Of a DNA stretch of 64,000 nt, positions 10,001 through 18,071 are shown one piece after another; position 1 is the first letter of the stretch, and every line of letters begins with the position of its first letter. The stretch lies in NCBI GenBank assembly GCA_013336525.1, contig JAAXTM010000011.1, positions 19,942 to 83,941 of the forward strand, read 5' to 3'. The position numbers and the translations under genes are program-made. The DNA comes from Geobacteraceae bacterium (GTDB taxonomy: Bacteria; Desulfobacterota; Desulfuromonadia; Geobacterales; Pseudopelobacteraceae). The notes under the pieces are model-generated. The model was not told where the DNA came from. It saw nothing but the letters and a program-made list of their open reading frames with translations, and did no database searches.

Positions 10001-10274
10001 AAATGCGGCAGAAATCCTGTCTGATCTGCTTGATTTATACTGCGAGGGGATGAAACGGCCACTCCGCTTTTTTTCAGAAACTTCCTGGCACTTTTTAATA
10101 GAAGGCCAGTCGAAGGCTGAAATCTGCTGGCGGGGTGATCAAAGGAGAGGTTTACCCGGCGAATGTGATAATCAGTCAGTACTCCTATGCTTCGGGAACG
10201 AGGATCCATGGGGGGAGGAGTTTTACACACTGGCAGAACGGGTATATGGGCCGCTTATTGCGGTCATGAAGTAA
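7053..10274 (+). CDS. recC: RecC-like exonuclease V gamma subunit (no adjacent recB or recD)
   Basis: A 1073-residue protein with the RecC layout. The N-terminus has the inactivated helicase-like motif SNGMARWISMELA near residue 40, where active helicases carry a P-loop. Then come the segment LQIHSCHGTLREMEIIYDNL near 345, a second helicase-like part (VWLAGMNDGQFPRTERPPGF near 650) and an inactive nuclease-like C-terminus ending at FYTLAERVYGPLIA. RecC recognises Chi and holds RecB and RecD together at DNA ends. Length is close to complete and no frameshift is seen. The gene normally lies in a recC-recB-recD cluster, but 45 bases after its stop come only noncoding bases and then a converging small gene, so the partners are elsewhere or missing. 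Confidence 0.85.
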   Translation: MPTLKLITSCSQQRLIGELADNLGSSPLPPLEKESIVVLSNGMARWISMELAARHGVSAGLDFCFPNDLLDRSFRSIFSESQQSLPFTKNSLTWRIASQLPALSQLAGFEQIASYLGDGRDDRRLLQISRSLADCFDQYTIFRPEMVCAWDHGDGNDWQAQLWRAVNINRQGSHRAALLKKLQSHVSKAAVPNGTLPSRVSLFGISYLPPFHLEALRLLSTYCDVTCYLLNPCGLYWGTIISESRKSRLVLQSSLPAEAEEYYETGNPLLSSLGTLGQEFFETLLEYGFEVEELDSAPSIGLLNGKTDTANILSTIQNDILSLYDRPSSTVKEPVSEDDHSLQIHSCHGTLREMEIIYDNLLAHFDELPGLEPRHIVVMIPDIETYAPYISSVFGSRAGRPPLPYTIADRSVRRESPFVNAFLKILDTAPGRFALHDILELLELPPVMSRCSLDEDELTEINNWLKDCNVRWGLDADHRNDLGFPRYADFSWQAGLDRLFLGYAMAPDDSATFGSILPYPSCSGSQAETLGKLAEFIAIVREHSARLSTLHTLPEWADILTATIDQMLLADGNDAAGPLAVAKALNSLREACTLHGFTQSITLNAVRDHLSEILAKGGGGYGFMGGSITFCAMLPMRSIPMRVVWLAGMNDGQFPRTERPPGFSLMNGARRRGDRSLRDEDRYLFLEALMAAEDRFCISYNGQSDRDNSTLPPSVLVAELIDYVTKCFIRTDDKTPASVLIRHRLQGFSPLYYNGHDPAHLFSYDRENCRAIEARRLSGRTGQEFSGDQLTLDNESIMQIDLMQLRRFLANPAAAFLEQRLRIKPFNPAEEPDESEPFSLDPLSRYTLSQELVGQLLKGAQYDECLTAAQSSGTLPPLSTGKSAFDNVWEKSRQFAAMLEAQMGAKLQPITLQFAHNNLLLHAFLENCQSDIHLRWRCAGIKGKDRLLIWLDHLLLNIAKADGYPLQSMMIASDSVLELSPVENAAEILSDLLDLYCEGMKRPLRFFSETSWHFLIEGQSKAEICWRGDQRRGLPGECDNQSVLLCFGNEDPWGEEFYTLAERVYGPLIAVMK

Positions 10275-10339
10275 AACAATCTCAGCAGGTCATGCATGTT
10301 CGATAAAAGCATAAAATCAAAACAGCAGTATCGTTATGC

Positions 10340-10696
10340 TTAAAACAGCAGGCTGATCTTCAGGCTGATGCCACTGATGGAGGGACAGTCCTGCTGTTGT
10401 GCAACCCTGATCCGCTCCTGCGGTTCGATGATTTCATTTGGAGGATTATAGGCCATAGTCATTGAAACAGTGCGACGCTGTACCACTAAATCACCATTCT
10501 TGTTGAGAAAAATATCTACTGGCCTTTTGATTGCCTGACGGACATTTACAGGTGCGTTAAATCGGTCAATATCGGCATGCAGCAGCAACAGCGGTTCTGC
10601 ATGAGATGCATAAGGTATCGTAAAAAGAGTAAGTGCAACAACAGGAATCAACTTCATAAAAAGCGAACATATTGTTTTACTCTCAAAGCCTGACAT
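10340..10696 (-). CDS. Small exported protein of unknown function under riboswitch control
   Basis: A 118-residue protein with a clear signal peptide (about residues 1-31: charged start, hydrophobic stretch KLIPVVALTLFTI, then SHA-EP as a likely cleavage site). The mature part of about 87 residues is soluble-looking, with a few aromatic residues, one cysteine and no haem-binding CxxCH. I do not recognise a family. The ATG at 10696 is chosen because AAGGAGG lies six bases upstream. An in-frame extension to 10768 would run into the riboswitch terminator. It stands alone, ending tail-to-tail with recC, and is preceded by the cGAMP-type riboswitch and a sigma-54-like promoter. Confidence 0.75.
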   Translation of the reverse strand: MSGFESKTICSLFMKLIPVVALTLFTIPYASHAEPLLLLHADIDRFNAPVNVRQAIKRPVDIFLNKNGDLVVQRRTVSMTMAYNPPNEIIEPQERIRVAQQQDCPSISGISLKISLLF

Positions 10697-10743
10697 TACT
10701 GCCTCCTTCTGCCTGACTTGTGTCAGGTGCCGCTTACCGCAAC

Positions 10744-10791
10744 AAAAAAGCCGGGACGCCAATACCATTGTAGATATTTCGGCGACCCGGC
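10744..10791 (-). terminator. Riboswitch expression-platform terminator
   Basis: On the minus strand GCCGGG-T-CGCC pairs with GGCG-T-CCCGGC across a 20-base loop, followed by six T. The left arm includes the 3' side of the aptamer, so ligand-stabilised folding and this hairpin exclude each other. That arrangement predicts that ligand binding turns expression on. Confidence 0.85.
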
Positions 10792-10857
10792 TGTCTCAGA
10801 GAGACCCAATAGGCTTTCCGTCCCACCCTTGCGGATGGTTTAGTATTTTCGTATATC
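10773..10857 (-). promoter_or_regulatory. GEMM-I riboswitch, cyclic AMP-GMP (GEMM-Ib) type
   Basis: The minus strand shows the GEMM-I core: AAACCATCC, a GCAA tetraloop, GGGTGGGACGGAAAGCC, a variable P3 arm, then AGCCGGGTCGCCGAAATATC closing helix P1 with GGATAT. Aligned by hand to the Vibrio Vc2 aptamer, the base equivalent to ligand-contacting G20 is A (in ..ATACTAAACC..). A at this position is the published mark of Geobacter GEMM-Ib aptamers that prefer 3',3'-cyclic AMP-GMP. It controls the exported-protein gene at 10340-10696. Identification as GEMM-I is firm; ligand preference is inferred from one position. Confidence 0.88.
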
Positions 10858-10869
10858 CAACTATTTTCT

Positions 10870-10883
10870 CAATTAAAGAGCAT
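10870..10883 (-). promoter_or_regulatory. Sigma-54-like promoter ahead of the riboswitch
   Basis: The minus strand reads AAGGCACGTTTTATGCTC: a GG and a GC separated by exactly ten bases, with the CACG of the -24 element intact. The start predicted about 12 bases beyond the GC falls at 10858, one base before the aptamer begins. That fit supports the call. Confidence 0.65.
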
Positions 10884-11087
10884 AAAACGTGCCTTTTTTG
10901 TATTTTGCGTTAGTTCCTTGCTGTAGGCGGATTAGCTTAGAATAGTCGCGATGAAGCTGTATTGAAACATTATTAAATGACGAATTTTGCTGTTCACAAG
11001 TGACGTTTTTCCGCACTAAAAACATTCTGACATCAAACCAGGTCACACAACATGCTGAAATATTGTTACTTTCAAATTGCATTATTA

Positions 11088-11960
11088 CTAGCCAAACTTG
11101 ATCAAAGCTGCGCCTGCCATTATGAACAGAGCCGAAAGCAGTCTGATCCTGCCATAGGATTCTCTTAGAAAGATGATGCCGATCAAGACACCAACAACAA
11201 TACTTACCTGCCTGACCGGTACGGCATAGCTTACCGGCGACAGGTTCAGTCCGTAGCGGAAAGTCAGGAAGGATGCCATCATAATCGGGCCACTGATCAG
11301 GATCAACCGCCAGTGTTCGCGCAACTCTTCACCGATCAGAGAGCGGTATTTAGGGCGGAATATATTGAAGGACATCAGGATAAACATGATCAACACGAGC
11401 AGATAAGTGAAATATAGCGGTGAATAGTTCCTGACACCACTCTTTTCGGCGATTGAACCAATTGAATATATGAAACCTGCCGTCAGGGCGTCACGTACCG
11501 ATGGAGTCCGCAGGTTACGGAATGGACGCACCATTTCACTCAGTGTCAGACGCTGCATCTGGATCGAGTAAGTACCGAAAACCACCAGCAGGATGCCGCA
11601 CATACCTGCAGCAGAAAGGCGTTCTCCCAACAGTGTCATCCCCCAGATCGGTACATAGATCATTGAGGTCTGGCAGAGGGGATAGACAACTGACATGTCG
11701 CCGCCACGGTAAGCCCGACCGTTGAAGAGGTGATAAAGCACGAAACATAACGCACCGAGAGAGACCATCAGCAGGGTATGAATATCGGGGCGGCAGAACG
11801 ATTCAGACAGGAACGGGAGGATGATGGTAAATAGACTTCCTGAGGCAACGAACATCCACCATATAAAAACTGTTTTGTGACGGCTCCGCTTCACCAGCAG
11901 ATTCCAGAGTGCATGCATGACAGCAGAAATGATTATGAGGGTAAAGGCGAGTGGACTCAT
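11088..11960 (-). CDS. EamA-family (DMT superfamily) transporter
   Basis: A 290-residue inner-membrane protein with about ten hydrophobic segments arranged as two EamA repeats (roughly residues 3-130 and 150-288). It starts MSPLAFTLIIISAVMHALWN, followed by LLVKRSRHK, which is typical of the EamA family. The second repeat ends LFIMAGAALIKFG. Such permeases move amino acids, nucleotide sugars or other metabolites; the substrate here cannot be told. No neighbour suggests one. No strong ribosome binding site precedes the ATG. Confidence 0.85.
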   Translation of the reverse strand: MSPLAFTLIIISAVMHALWNLLVKRSRHKTVFIWWMFVASGSLFTIILPFLSESFCRPDIHTLLMVSLGALCFVLYHLFNGRAYRGGDMSVVYPLCQTSMIYVPIWGMTLLGERLSAAGMCGILLVVFGTYSIQMQRLTLSEMVRPFRNLRTPSVRDALTAGFIYSIGSIAEKSGVRNYSPLYFTYLLVLIMFILMSFNIFRPKYRSLIGEELREHWRLILISGPIMMASFLTFRYGLNLSPVSYAVPVRQVSIVVGVLIGIIFLRESYGRIRLLSALFIMAGAALIKFG

Positions 11961-12015
11961 CGCAGCACTATAGCCGATGATAGCAAGTTTGTGTCAGTAA
12001 GTTTTTCATCCTGAG

Positions 12016-12075
12016 TCCCTCCACAAACAAAAGCCCCGCGTACATGTGTACGCGGGGCTTTTGTTTGTGGAGGGA
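12016..12075. repeat. Perfect 29-bp inverted repeat containing a bidirectional terminator
   Basis: Arms 12016-12044 and 12047-12075 are exact reverse complements around a two-base centre. The core AAAAGCCCCGCG/CGCGGGGCTTTT is a rho-independent hairpin that ends in T-rich sequence on both strands. It lies ten bases beyond the fumarase stop and upstream of the EamA gene, so it should end fumarase transcription. The outer arms are longer than a terminator needs. Confidence 0.85.
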
Positions 12076-12084
12076 GATAACTTT

Positions 12085-13710
12085 CTACAAACCGAGCTGT
12101 TTAAAGAAATCCGTGCCTTTGTCATCAACCAGAATGAAGGCCGGGAAGTTCTCAACCTCAATTTTCCAGACCGCTTCCATCCCGAGTTCAGGAAAATCGA
12201 TACATTCGACTTTCTTGATATTTTCTTCAGCCAGAACTGCGGCAGGTCCACCGATTGAACCGAGGTAGAAACCACCGTATTTCTTACAGGCATCCGTTAC
12301 CTGCTGGCTACGGTTTCCTTTGGCAATCATGATCAGAGAGCCGCCCTTGGACTGAAGCTCATCAACGTATGAATCCATACGTCCGGCTGTAGTGGGACCG
12401 AATGAACCTGAAGCCTTGCCAGCAGGAGTCTTTGCCGGTCCGGCGTAGTATATCGGATGATTGAGCAGATATTCCGGAAGCGGTTTGCCGCTGTCCATTA
12501 TCTCCTTGAATTTGGCGTGGGCAATGTCACGCCCTACGACGATCGTTCCTGAAAGCAGCAGCGGAGTTGATACCGGATGTTTGGTCAGTTCGGCCAGAAT
12601 TTCCTTCATCGGCTTGTTAAGGTCGATCTTGACGCCATGCTCATGCTTACCACGATACTGCGCAGGGATCAGGCGTCCTGGATTGCGATCCATCTCCTCC
12701 ACAAACAGTCCGTCCTTGGTGATCTTGGCCTTGATATTACGATCTGCCGAGCAGGATACCGCCATACCTACCGGGCAGGAAGCGCCATGACGGGGAAGGC
12801 GAATTACACGCACGTCGTGAGCAAAGTATTTACCACCAAACTGGGCTCCGATGCCGAGTTTCTGAGCAGCTTCAAGCAGCCTGTTCTCCATTTCTACATC
12901 ACGGAAAGCCTGTCCATGTTCATTGCCGCTTGTGGGCAGTCCGTCAAGCTCCTTGGCTGTAGCCAACTTAACCGTTTTCATACAGGAATCAGCAGAGGTG
13001 CCGCCGATAACAAATGCAATGTGATAAGGGGGACAGGCGGCCGTACCGAGATATTTCATCTTCTCAACAAGGTACTTGAACAGCTTATCAGGTGTCAGAA
13101 GCGCCTTTGTTTCCTGATACAGCATGGTTTTATTGGCGGAACCGCCGCCTTTAGCCATAAAAACGAATTTGTAGTAATCACCATCCGTCGCAAGAATATC
13201 GATCTGGGCAGGCAGATTGGTGCCGGTGTTGATTTCTTCGTACATATCGAGCGCTACTGTCTGTGAATAGCGCAGGTTTTCTTCGGTATAGGTCTTGTAG
13301 ATTCCCTTGGAAAGCCATTCTTCGTCCTTGACTCCGGTCCAGATCTGCTGACCCTTCTTGGCGGCAACTGTTGCAGTACCGGTATCCTGGCAGAGCGGCA
13401 GATCAAGATTGGCGGCGATCTCGGCATTACGCAGGAAAGCCAGGGCAACGCCCTTGTCGTTCATTGATGCTTCCGGATCGCTCAATATCTTGGCAACCTG
13501 CTCATTGTGGGCAGGGCGGAGCAGAAAGGAAACATCCTTCATCGCCTCATTGGCAAGTATAGAAAGCGCCTCAGGGAATACTCTCACGACATCTTTATCG
13601 GCAAACGTCTCAACCTGTATATATTTTTCCGAACCTTCAATTTTACGGTATTTCGTTTCATCTTTTGCAAGTGGGAACGGATCCTGATAAATAAACGGTT
13701 TGACAGACAT
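12085..13710 (-). CDS. fum: Fumarate hydratase, class I (iron-sulfur)
   Basis: Hydrates fumarate to malate in the TCA cycle using an oxygen-sensitive 4Fe-4S cluster. The 541-residue length and single-polypeptide layout match FumA/FumB-type enzymes: an alpha-type N-terminal domain ([12 protein letters not shown] near residue 103, [20 protein letters not shown] near 216) and a beta-type C-terminal domain ([11 protein letters not shown] and [14 protein letters not shown]). AAGGAG lies eight bases before the ATG. It is a single-gene unit with a long palindromic terminator and an inverted repeat in its leader. It fits the anaerobic acetate-oxidising metabolism implied by frdCAB and acnB. Confidence 0.95.
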   Translation of the reverse strand: MSVKPFIYQDPFPLAKDETKYRKIEGSEKYIQVETFADKDVVRVFPEALSILANEAMKDVSFLLRPAHNEQVAKILSDPEASMNDKGVALAFLRNAEIAANLDLPLCQDTGTATVAAKKGQQIWTGVKDEEWLSKGIYKTYTEENLRYSQTVALDMYEEINTGTNLPAQIDILATDGDYYKFVFMAKGGGSANKTMLYQETKALLTPDKLFKYLVEKMKYLGTAACPPYHIAFVIGGTSADSCMKTVKLATAKELDGLPTSGNEHGQAFRDVEMENRLLEAAQKLGIGAQFGGKYFAHDVRVIRLPRHGASCPVGMAVSCSADRNIKAKITKDGLFVEEMDRNPGRLIPAQYRGKHEHGVKIDLNKPMKEILAELTKHPVSTPLLLSGTIVVGRDIAHAKFKEIMDSGKPLPEYLLNHPIYYAGPAKTPAGKASGSFGPTTAGRMDSYVDELQSKGGSLIMIAKGNRSQQVTDACKKYGGFYLGSIGGPAAVLAEENIKKVECIDFPELGMEAVWKIEVENFPAFILVDDKGTDFFKQLGL

Positions 13711-13735
13711 CGGAACTCTCCTTTTTAGTAAGTTA

Positions 13736-13773
13736 GAAATTATTTCCTGCGGTATTTTTCAGGAAATAATTTC
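13736..13773 (-). promoter_or_regulatory. 14-bp perfect inverted repeat in the fumarase leader
   Basis: GAAATTATTTCCTG at 13736-13749 and its exact complement at 13760-13773 are separated by ten bases and lie 26-63 bases upstream of the fumarase ATG. It could be an operator, an RNA hairpin or an mRNA-stabilising element; no T run follows, so it is not a terminator. Confidence 0.55.
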
Positions 13774-13914
13774 GTTAACGCACTCATCCTGTTTATCAGG
13801 GCCAAGACTAGATGGCAGATGGACGATCTATCGTACAGATCGTGATAGTGTATACAATTACGAGAAGTAGTTTAGTAATGCAAACCGTCTTAGAAATCAA
13901 GGCAAAATTTAGGC

Positions 13915-14376
13915 TCACATATACTGGCAACGAAGCAGCTTGACACCTTCTTTAAAAAGCACCTGCATTTTGTTTGGGACAATGACTGCTTTCACAATTC
14001 CGGCACCAAACACAGGATGAATTATGAGACGCTTGACCAAATATCTGCCATTCATGTCATATTGGAGTGCTTTTTCATAATCGAATGTGGGATGAAGTGA
14101 CGCCCACTCTTCACGCTCGACTTCAGCAGGATCTTTCCTGGAAGCACGTGGAGCAGCAGAGGCTGAACGGGGTTTGCTGGCTGCCGAAGCCTTGGGAAGT
14201 TTTGCCTCTTTTACAGCTGGGGGCGGATAATAGTTGTGCACACCATTACAAGTATTGCATTCAACCCTTACGACTTTTTCTTCCACCATGGCAACAATTC
14301 TGTGATTCAGCACTTCGCGACACTTGGTACAACGGGACTCAATAATGTCACCTGCCGATAATTTTCGAGTAGTCAT
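13915..14376 (-). CDS. Zinc-ribbon protein of unknown function
   Basis: A 153-residue protein in three parts. The N-terminus (residues 1-50) has two Cys-x-x-Cys pairs (CTKC and CNTC) forming a probable zinc ribbon. The middle (about 55-90) is a low-complexity Lys/Ala/Pro/Ser linker. The C-terminal part contains HPVFGAGIVKAVI and LFKEGVKLLRC, resembling the small Tudor-like beta-barrel tail found at the end of UvrD/PcrA helicases. Such composition suggests nucleic acid or polymerase contact, but this is inference. AGAAGG precedes the ATG. It is a single gene between fum and paaK. Confidence 0.7.
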   Translation of the reverse strand: MTTRKLSAGDIIESRCTKCREVLNHRIVAMVEEKVVRVECNTCNGVHNYYPPPAVKEAKLPKASAASKPRSASAAPRASRKDPAEVEREEWASLHPTFDYEKALQYDMNGRYLVKRLIIHPVFGAGIVKAVIVPNKMQVLFKEGVKLLRCQYM

Positions 14377-14452
14377 TTGTTTCCTTCTGTTCTGCGGGTT
14401 ATTTCGTTAAGTAAAAACGATTGGCTTTAGCATACTTCATAAATTTTCAGCA

Positions 14453-14493
14453 AAAAAGCCGCTCATCAGCATCACAGCTGGTGAGCGGCTTTA
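14453..14493 (-). terminator. Terminator downstream of paaK
   Basis: AAAGCCGCTCA and TGAGCGGCTTT pair, with an additional CAGC/GCTG inner pairing. The minus-strand read ends in a T run. It lies 27 bases beyond the paaK stop. Confidence 0.88.
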
Positions 14494-14520
14494 CATTTGA
14501 ATGGGAAAAACGGGCCGGTC

Positions 14521-15831
14521 TTAAACCACCCGCTTATCGATAACTCTCTCAGCCTTTCCCTCGTGACGCGGTATACTGTTTGGCTCAACCAGTTTAACCG
14601 TCACGCCAACACCGAGTACAGAGTCAATCCTTTTTCCGACCATATCAAGGAAAGCACGCTGTTTTTTCATTTCGTCAAAGAAGATATTTTCCCTTACCTC
14701 AATACAAACCTCCAGCACATCCAATGCACCTTTACGATCGACGACAAGCTGATAGTGCGGCTCGCACCCTTCTATTGCAACCAGCACCTCCTCAATTTGC
14801 GAAGGAAAGACGTTAACTCCCTTGATAATCAGCATATCATCAGAGCGCCCCATAGTCTTCTTCATTCTGACCATGGTTCTGCCACATTGGCAGGCAGCAT
14901 GATCAAGACTTGTGATATCGCGTGTACGATAGCGAATCATCGGGAAGGCTTCCTTGCTGATTGTCGTCAGTACAAGTTCACCAACGCTACCGGGTGGCAG
15001 TACACGGCATGTTTCAGGATCAATTATCTCCGCGATAAAGGCATCCTCGGAAATATGCATGCCTTTTTTGTACTGACATTCACCCGCAACACCCGGACCG
15101 ATAATTTCAGAAAGGCCGTAGTTATCTGTTGCGCTGATCATAAGACGCGATTCAATCTCGGCACGCATCGCCTCAGACCATGGTTCGCCACCAAAAAGAC
15201 CAAACTTTAAGGACAACGTCTGCGGGTCTATACCCTGTTTTTCGATCATATCGGCAAGAGTGATTGCATAACTTGGAGTACAGACAAGCGCGGTAGACTT
15301 GTAATCCTGCATGATCATGATCTGCTTATCGCTATTCCCCCCGCTCATCGGTATGACAGCAGCACCAATAGTCTCCGAACCGTAATGCAGCCCGAATGCG
15401 CCGGTAAACATGCCATAACCGAAAGCTATCTGTACGACATCATCGTGAGTAACCCCGGCAGCAGTCATGATTCGCGCCACCAGATTGGACCACATTTTAA
15501 GATCGTTTTTTGTATACCCGACAACAGTCGGTTTCCCGGTTGTGCCTGACGACGAGTGTATCCGAACAATTTCACGCAACGGGACTGCAAACATTCCGTA
15601 TGGATAATTGAGGCGTAAATCTTCCTTGGTTGTAAACGGCAGTTTTGAGAGATCAGATAATGAAGAGACATCCTCGGGAACGATGCCTAGTTCATTAAAC
15701 TTGGTACGATAACAGGGCACATTTTTGTAGGCACGATTCAATGTTGCCTGAAGACGCTCCAACTGGAGCTGTTCGAGCTCTTCACGTGGCATACATTCGT
15801 GTTGTGAATCCCATATTTGACTAGACTGCAT
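14521..15831 (-). CDS. paaK: Phenylacetate-CoA ligase family AMP-forming enzyme
   Basis: A 436-residue adenylate-forming enzyme. Motifs are the ATP-binding loop [16 protein letters not shown] near residue 92, [15 protein letters not shown] near 140, [12 protein letters not shown] near 235 and the C-terminal [19 protein letters not shown] near 330. These define the PaaK family, which activates phenylacetate or related aryl acids to CoA esters. In Geobacter-type anaerobes paralogues also activate other aromatic acids, so the substrate is uncertain. GAGGG lies eight bases before the ATG. It follows proS by about 30 bases in the same direction but has no aromatic-degradation neighbours. Confidence 0.9.
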   Translation of the reverse strand: MQSSQIWDSQHECMPREELEQLQLERLQATLNRAYKNVPCYRTKFNELGIVPEDVSSLSDLSKLPFTTKEDLRLNYPYGMFAVPLREIVRIHSSSGTTGKPTVVGYTKNDLKMWSNLVARIMTAAGVTHDDVVQIAFGYGMFTGAFGLHYGSETIGAAVIPMSGGNSDKQIMIMQDYKSTALVCTPSYAITLADMIEKQGIDPQTLSLKFGLFGGEPWSEAMRAEIESRLMISATDNYGLSEIIGPGVAGECQYKKGMHISEDAFIAEIIDPETCRVLPPGSVGELVLTTISKEAFPMIRYRTRDITSLDHAACQCGRTMVRMKKTMGRSDDMLIIKGVNVFPSQIEEVLVAIEGCEPHYQLVVDRKGALDVLEVCIEVRENIFFDEMKKQRAFLDMVGKRIDSVLGVGVTVKLVEPNSIPRHEGKAERVIDKRVV

Positions 15832-15860
15832 GTATAAAACCCTCGCTACTGAGTTTGAAT

Positions 15861-17591
15861 CTATTCTGCGTGTGTTAATGCCGCATCTATCAACTGTTTA
15901 ATGGTAGTCGCTGCTTCTTCCAGCGGAAGCAACTGAACTTCGCCGGTCGAGCGAATCTTCATCTCGACTTTTCCTTCGGCTAGCCCCTTGCTGCCGACAA
16001 CAATCCGGAGCGGAATTCCAATCAAATCGTTATCTTTGAATTTTATACCAGGTCGTTCGTCGCGATCGTCGAAAAGCACTTCAATGCCGAGTTTTTCAAG
16101 GCAGAAATAAATCTCTTCGGCAGCAGCCATGACGCCTGCGTCTTTCGTATTAACAGCAACGACTGAACAATGAAAAGGAGCGATTGCAATTGGGAAAATA
16201 ATGCCATTTTCGTCATGGTTCTGTTCTATAGCCGCTGCAACGGTGCGACCGATACCAATGCCGTAACAACCCATAAAAACTGTCTGTTCTCTGCCATTGG
16301 CGTCAAGATAGGTAGCGTTCAATGCCTTGGAATATTTTATTCCCAGCTTAAAGACGTGTCCGACTTCAATCCCGCGCCACATCTCGAGCTTGCCGGCATC
16401 ACAACGCGGACAGGCATCACCCGCCTCAACGGTTCGTATATCGGCAAAACCGGAAACTTCGAAATCCCGACCGCGATTGGCATTGATATAATGCTGATCA
16501 ACTTCATTGGCACCCAGCACAACATTGGTCATACCCTGTACAACCCTGTCGGCAATGACAGGAATTTCCTGTTTAAGCCCGATCGGTCCGAGGAAACCGA
16601 CTGGTGAGCCGGTACAGGCAAGAATTTGTTCTTCGGTTGCCATCTGAATTTCATCCCATCCCAGATGATTCTTAAGTTTAAGCTCGTTGAGTTCATGATC
16701 ACCACGCAACAGTGCCATGGCAAGTTCATCGCTATCAGAAGCGTAAACGAGCGTCTTTATTGTTTTATCCGCAGTAACATCCAGAAAAGAAGCAACATCA
16801 GCTATTGTCTTCATTTCAGGTGTTGAGACCTTCTGTAATGGTTCAATCTTTGAGCTAGATACTACTGAATACAAAGGTGATTCGGCTTTTTCAACATTTG
16901 CGGCATACCTACATGCATCGCAGGAAACAATGGCATCTTCTCCTGAATCTGCCAGCACCATGAACTCATGTGAAGAAGATCCGCCAATACTGCCGGTGTC
17001 AGCTTCTACCGCTCTGAAATTGAGGCCGCAGCGCTCGAAAATACGCATGTAAGCACTAAACATCCTGTTGTATGAAAGATCTGCGGCATCACTATCTACA
17101 TCAAATGAATAGGCATCTTTCATTATAAATTCACGACCACGCATCAGACCGAAACGAGGGCGAATCTCGTCGCGAAACTTGGTCTGAACTTGATAAAAGT
17201 TAAGCGGCATCTGCCGATAGCTTTTTATCTCACGCCGTACCATATCGGTAATGACCTCTTCGTGGGTCGGTCCCATACAAAATTCAGCATCTTTACGGTC
17301 TTTGAAGCGCAACAGTTCTTTGCCGTAAAAAGCCCAGCGACCTGACTCCTGCCAAAGCTCAGCAGGCTGAACACTAGGCATTAACATCTCTATTGCACCT
17401 GCTTTATTCATCTCTTCGCGGACAATGTTCTCAAATTTGCGAATTGAGCGCAGACCGAGCGGCAGATAGTTGTAAATCCCGGAAGCAAGCTTGCGGATCA
17501 TCCCGGCTCTTAACATCAGCTGGTGAGAAACCACCTCGGCGTCTGAAGGAGTCTCCTTGATAGTCGGTATGAAATAGCGAGAATAAAGCAT
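15861..17591 (-). CDS. proS: Prolyl-tRNA synthetase
   Basis: Charges tRNA-Pro. The 576-residue bacterial-type class II synthetase starts [13 protein letters not shown] and contains motif 2 ([18 protein letters not shown] near residue 136). An inserted editing domain (about 225-395) deacylates Ala-tRNA-Pro. Then come motif 3 ([13 protein letters not shown] near 440) and a C-terminal anticodon-binding domain. Length is normal. It lies between the response regulator gene and paaK on the same strand. Confidence 0.95.
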   Translation of the reverse strand: MLYSRYFIPTIKETPSDAEVVSHQLMLRAGMIRKLASGIYNYLPLGLRSIRKFENIVREEMNKAGAIEMLMPSVQPAELWQESGRWAFYGKELLRFKDRKDAEFCMGPTHEEVITDMVRREIKSYRQMPLNFYQVQTKFRDEIRPRFGLMRGREFIMKDAYSFDVDSDAADLSYNRMFSAYMRIFERCGLNFRAVEADTGSIGGSSSHEFMVLADSGEDAIVSCDACRYAANVEKAESPLYSVVSSSKIEPLQKVSTPEMKTIADVASFLDVTADKTIKTLVYASDSDELAMALLRGDHELNELKLKNHLGWDEIQMATEEQILACTGSPVGFLGPIGLKQEIPVIADRVVQGMTNVVLGANEVDQHYINANRGRDFEVSGFADIRTVEAGDACPRCDAGKLEMWRGIEVGHVFKLGIKYSKALNATYLDANGREQTVFMGCYGIGIGRTVAAAIEQNHDENGIIFPIAIAPFHCSVVAVNTKDAGVMAAAEEIYFCLEKLGIEVLFDDRDERPGIKFKDNDLIGIPLRIVVGSKGLAEGKVEMKIRSTGEVQLLPLEEAATTIKQLIDAALTHAE

Positions 17592-17657
17592 GTGTAGGTC
17601 ACTTTCTTAGGCGCTTGGCGCACTTATACTGTTTGATCTGGATTGTCACTTACCGTA

Positions 17658-18056
17658 CTAAATCAGGTTATATTTTGTCAGCATAGCTTTTAGTGTTTCG
17701 CTACGGAATGGCTTAACGATGTAATCATCGCAGCTATTGTCCAGGATCGCCTGTGAAATATCCTTGGATGAACCACTCGAGGAAATCATAAAGATCTTGG
17801 TACGTATATAGCCGGCAATGGGGAGCGATTCCTCACGAGCCCTTATGTCACGAACCATTTCGTGACCGTCAAAATCGGGCATAAAAACATCCGAACAGAT
17901 AAGATCATAAGGATGCCCATCAGCTATTGCCTTCTCAAAAAGTTCATATCCGATCCTGCCGTTTGCGGCGGTGTCACAGACAGCAAACTCAGACATGAAT
18001 TCTGCGAGAATTTTACAGCTCAGATTATCGTCATCAACAATAAGAAATCTCTTCAC
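17658..18056 (-). CDS. Single-domain response regulator (CheY-like receiver)
   Basis: A 132-residue protein that is only a receiver domain: acidic pair DDD near residue 9, phosphoacceptor aspartate in CSDVFMPDFDG near residue 56, the conserved switch residue in MISSSGSS near 93, and lysine in YIVKPFR near 115. There is no output domain, so it must act by protein contact like CheY or Spo0F. The GTG at 18056 follows GGGG by eight bases; another in-frame GTG is nine bases upstream. It lies 15 bases after ispG and could be co-transcribed. No histidine kinase is nearby. Confidence 0.85.
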   Translation of the reverse strand: MKRFLIVDDDNLSCKILAEFMSEFAVCDTAANGRIGYELFEKAIADGHPYDLICSDVFMPDFDGHEMVRDIRAREESLPIAGYIRTKIFMISSSGSSKDISQAILDNSCDDYIVKPFRSETLKAMLTKYNLI

Positions 18057-18071
18057 GCAGAGCACCCCATA

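Noticed and set aside
10873..11082. 69-codon minus-strand frame upstream of the riboswitch
   Set aside because: It overlaps the promoter region of the riboswitch unit, has no ribosome binding site and resembles nothing; the predicted sigma-54 promoter sits at its end.
12577..13266. Long plus-strand frame antisense to fumarase
   Set aside because: It is a shadow of the strong fum coding frame, with no ribosome binding site or family pattern.
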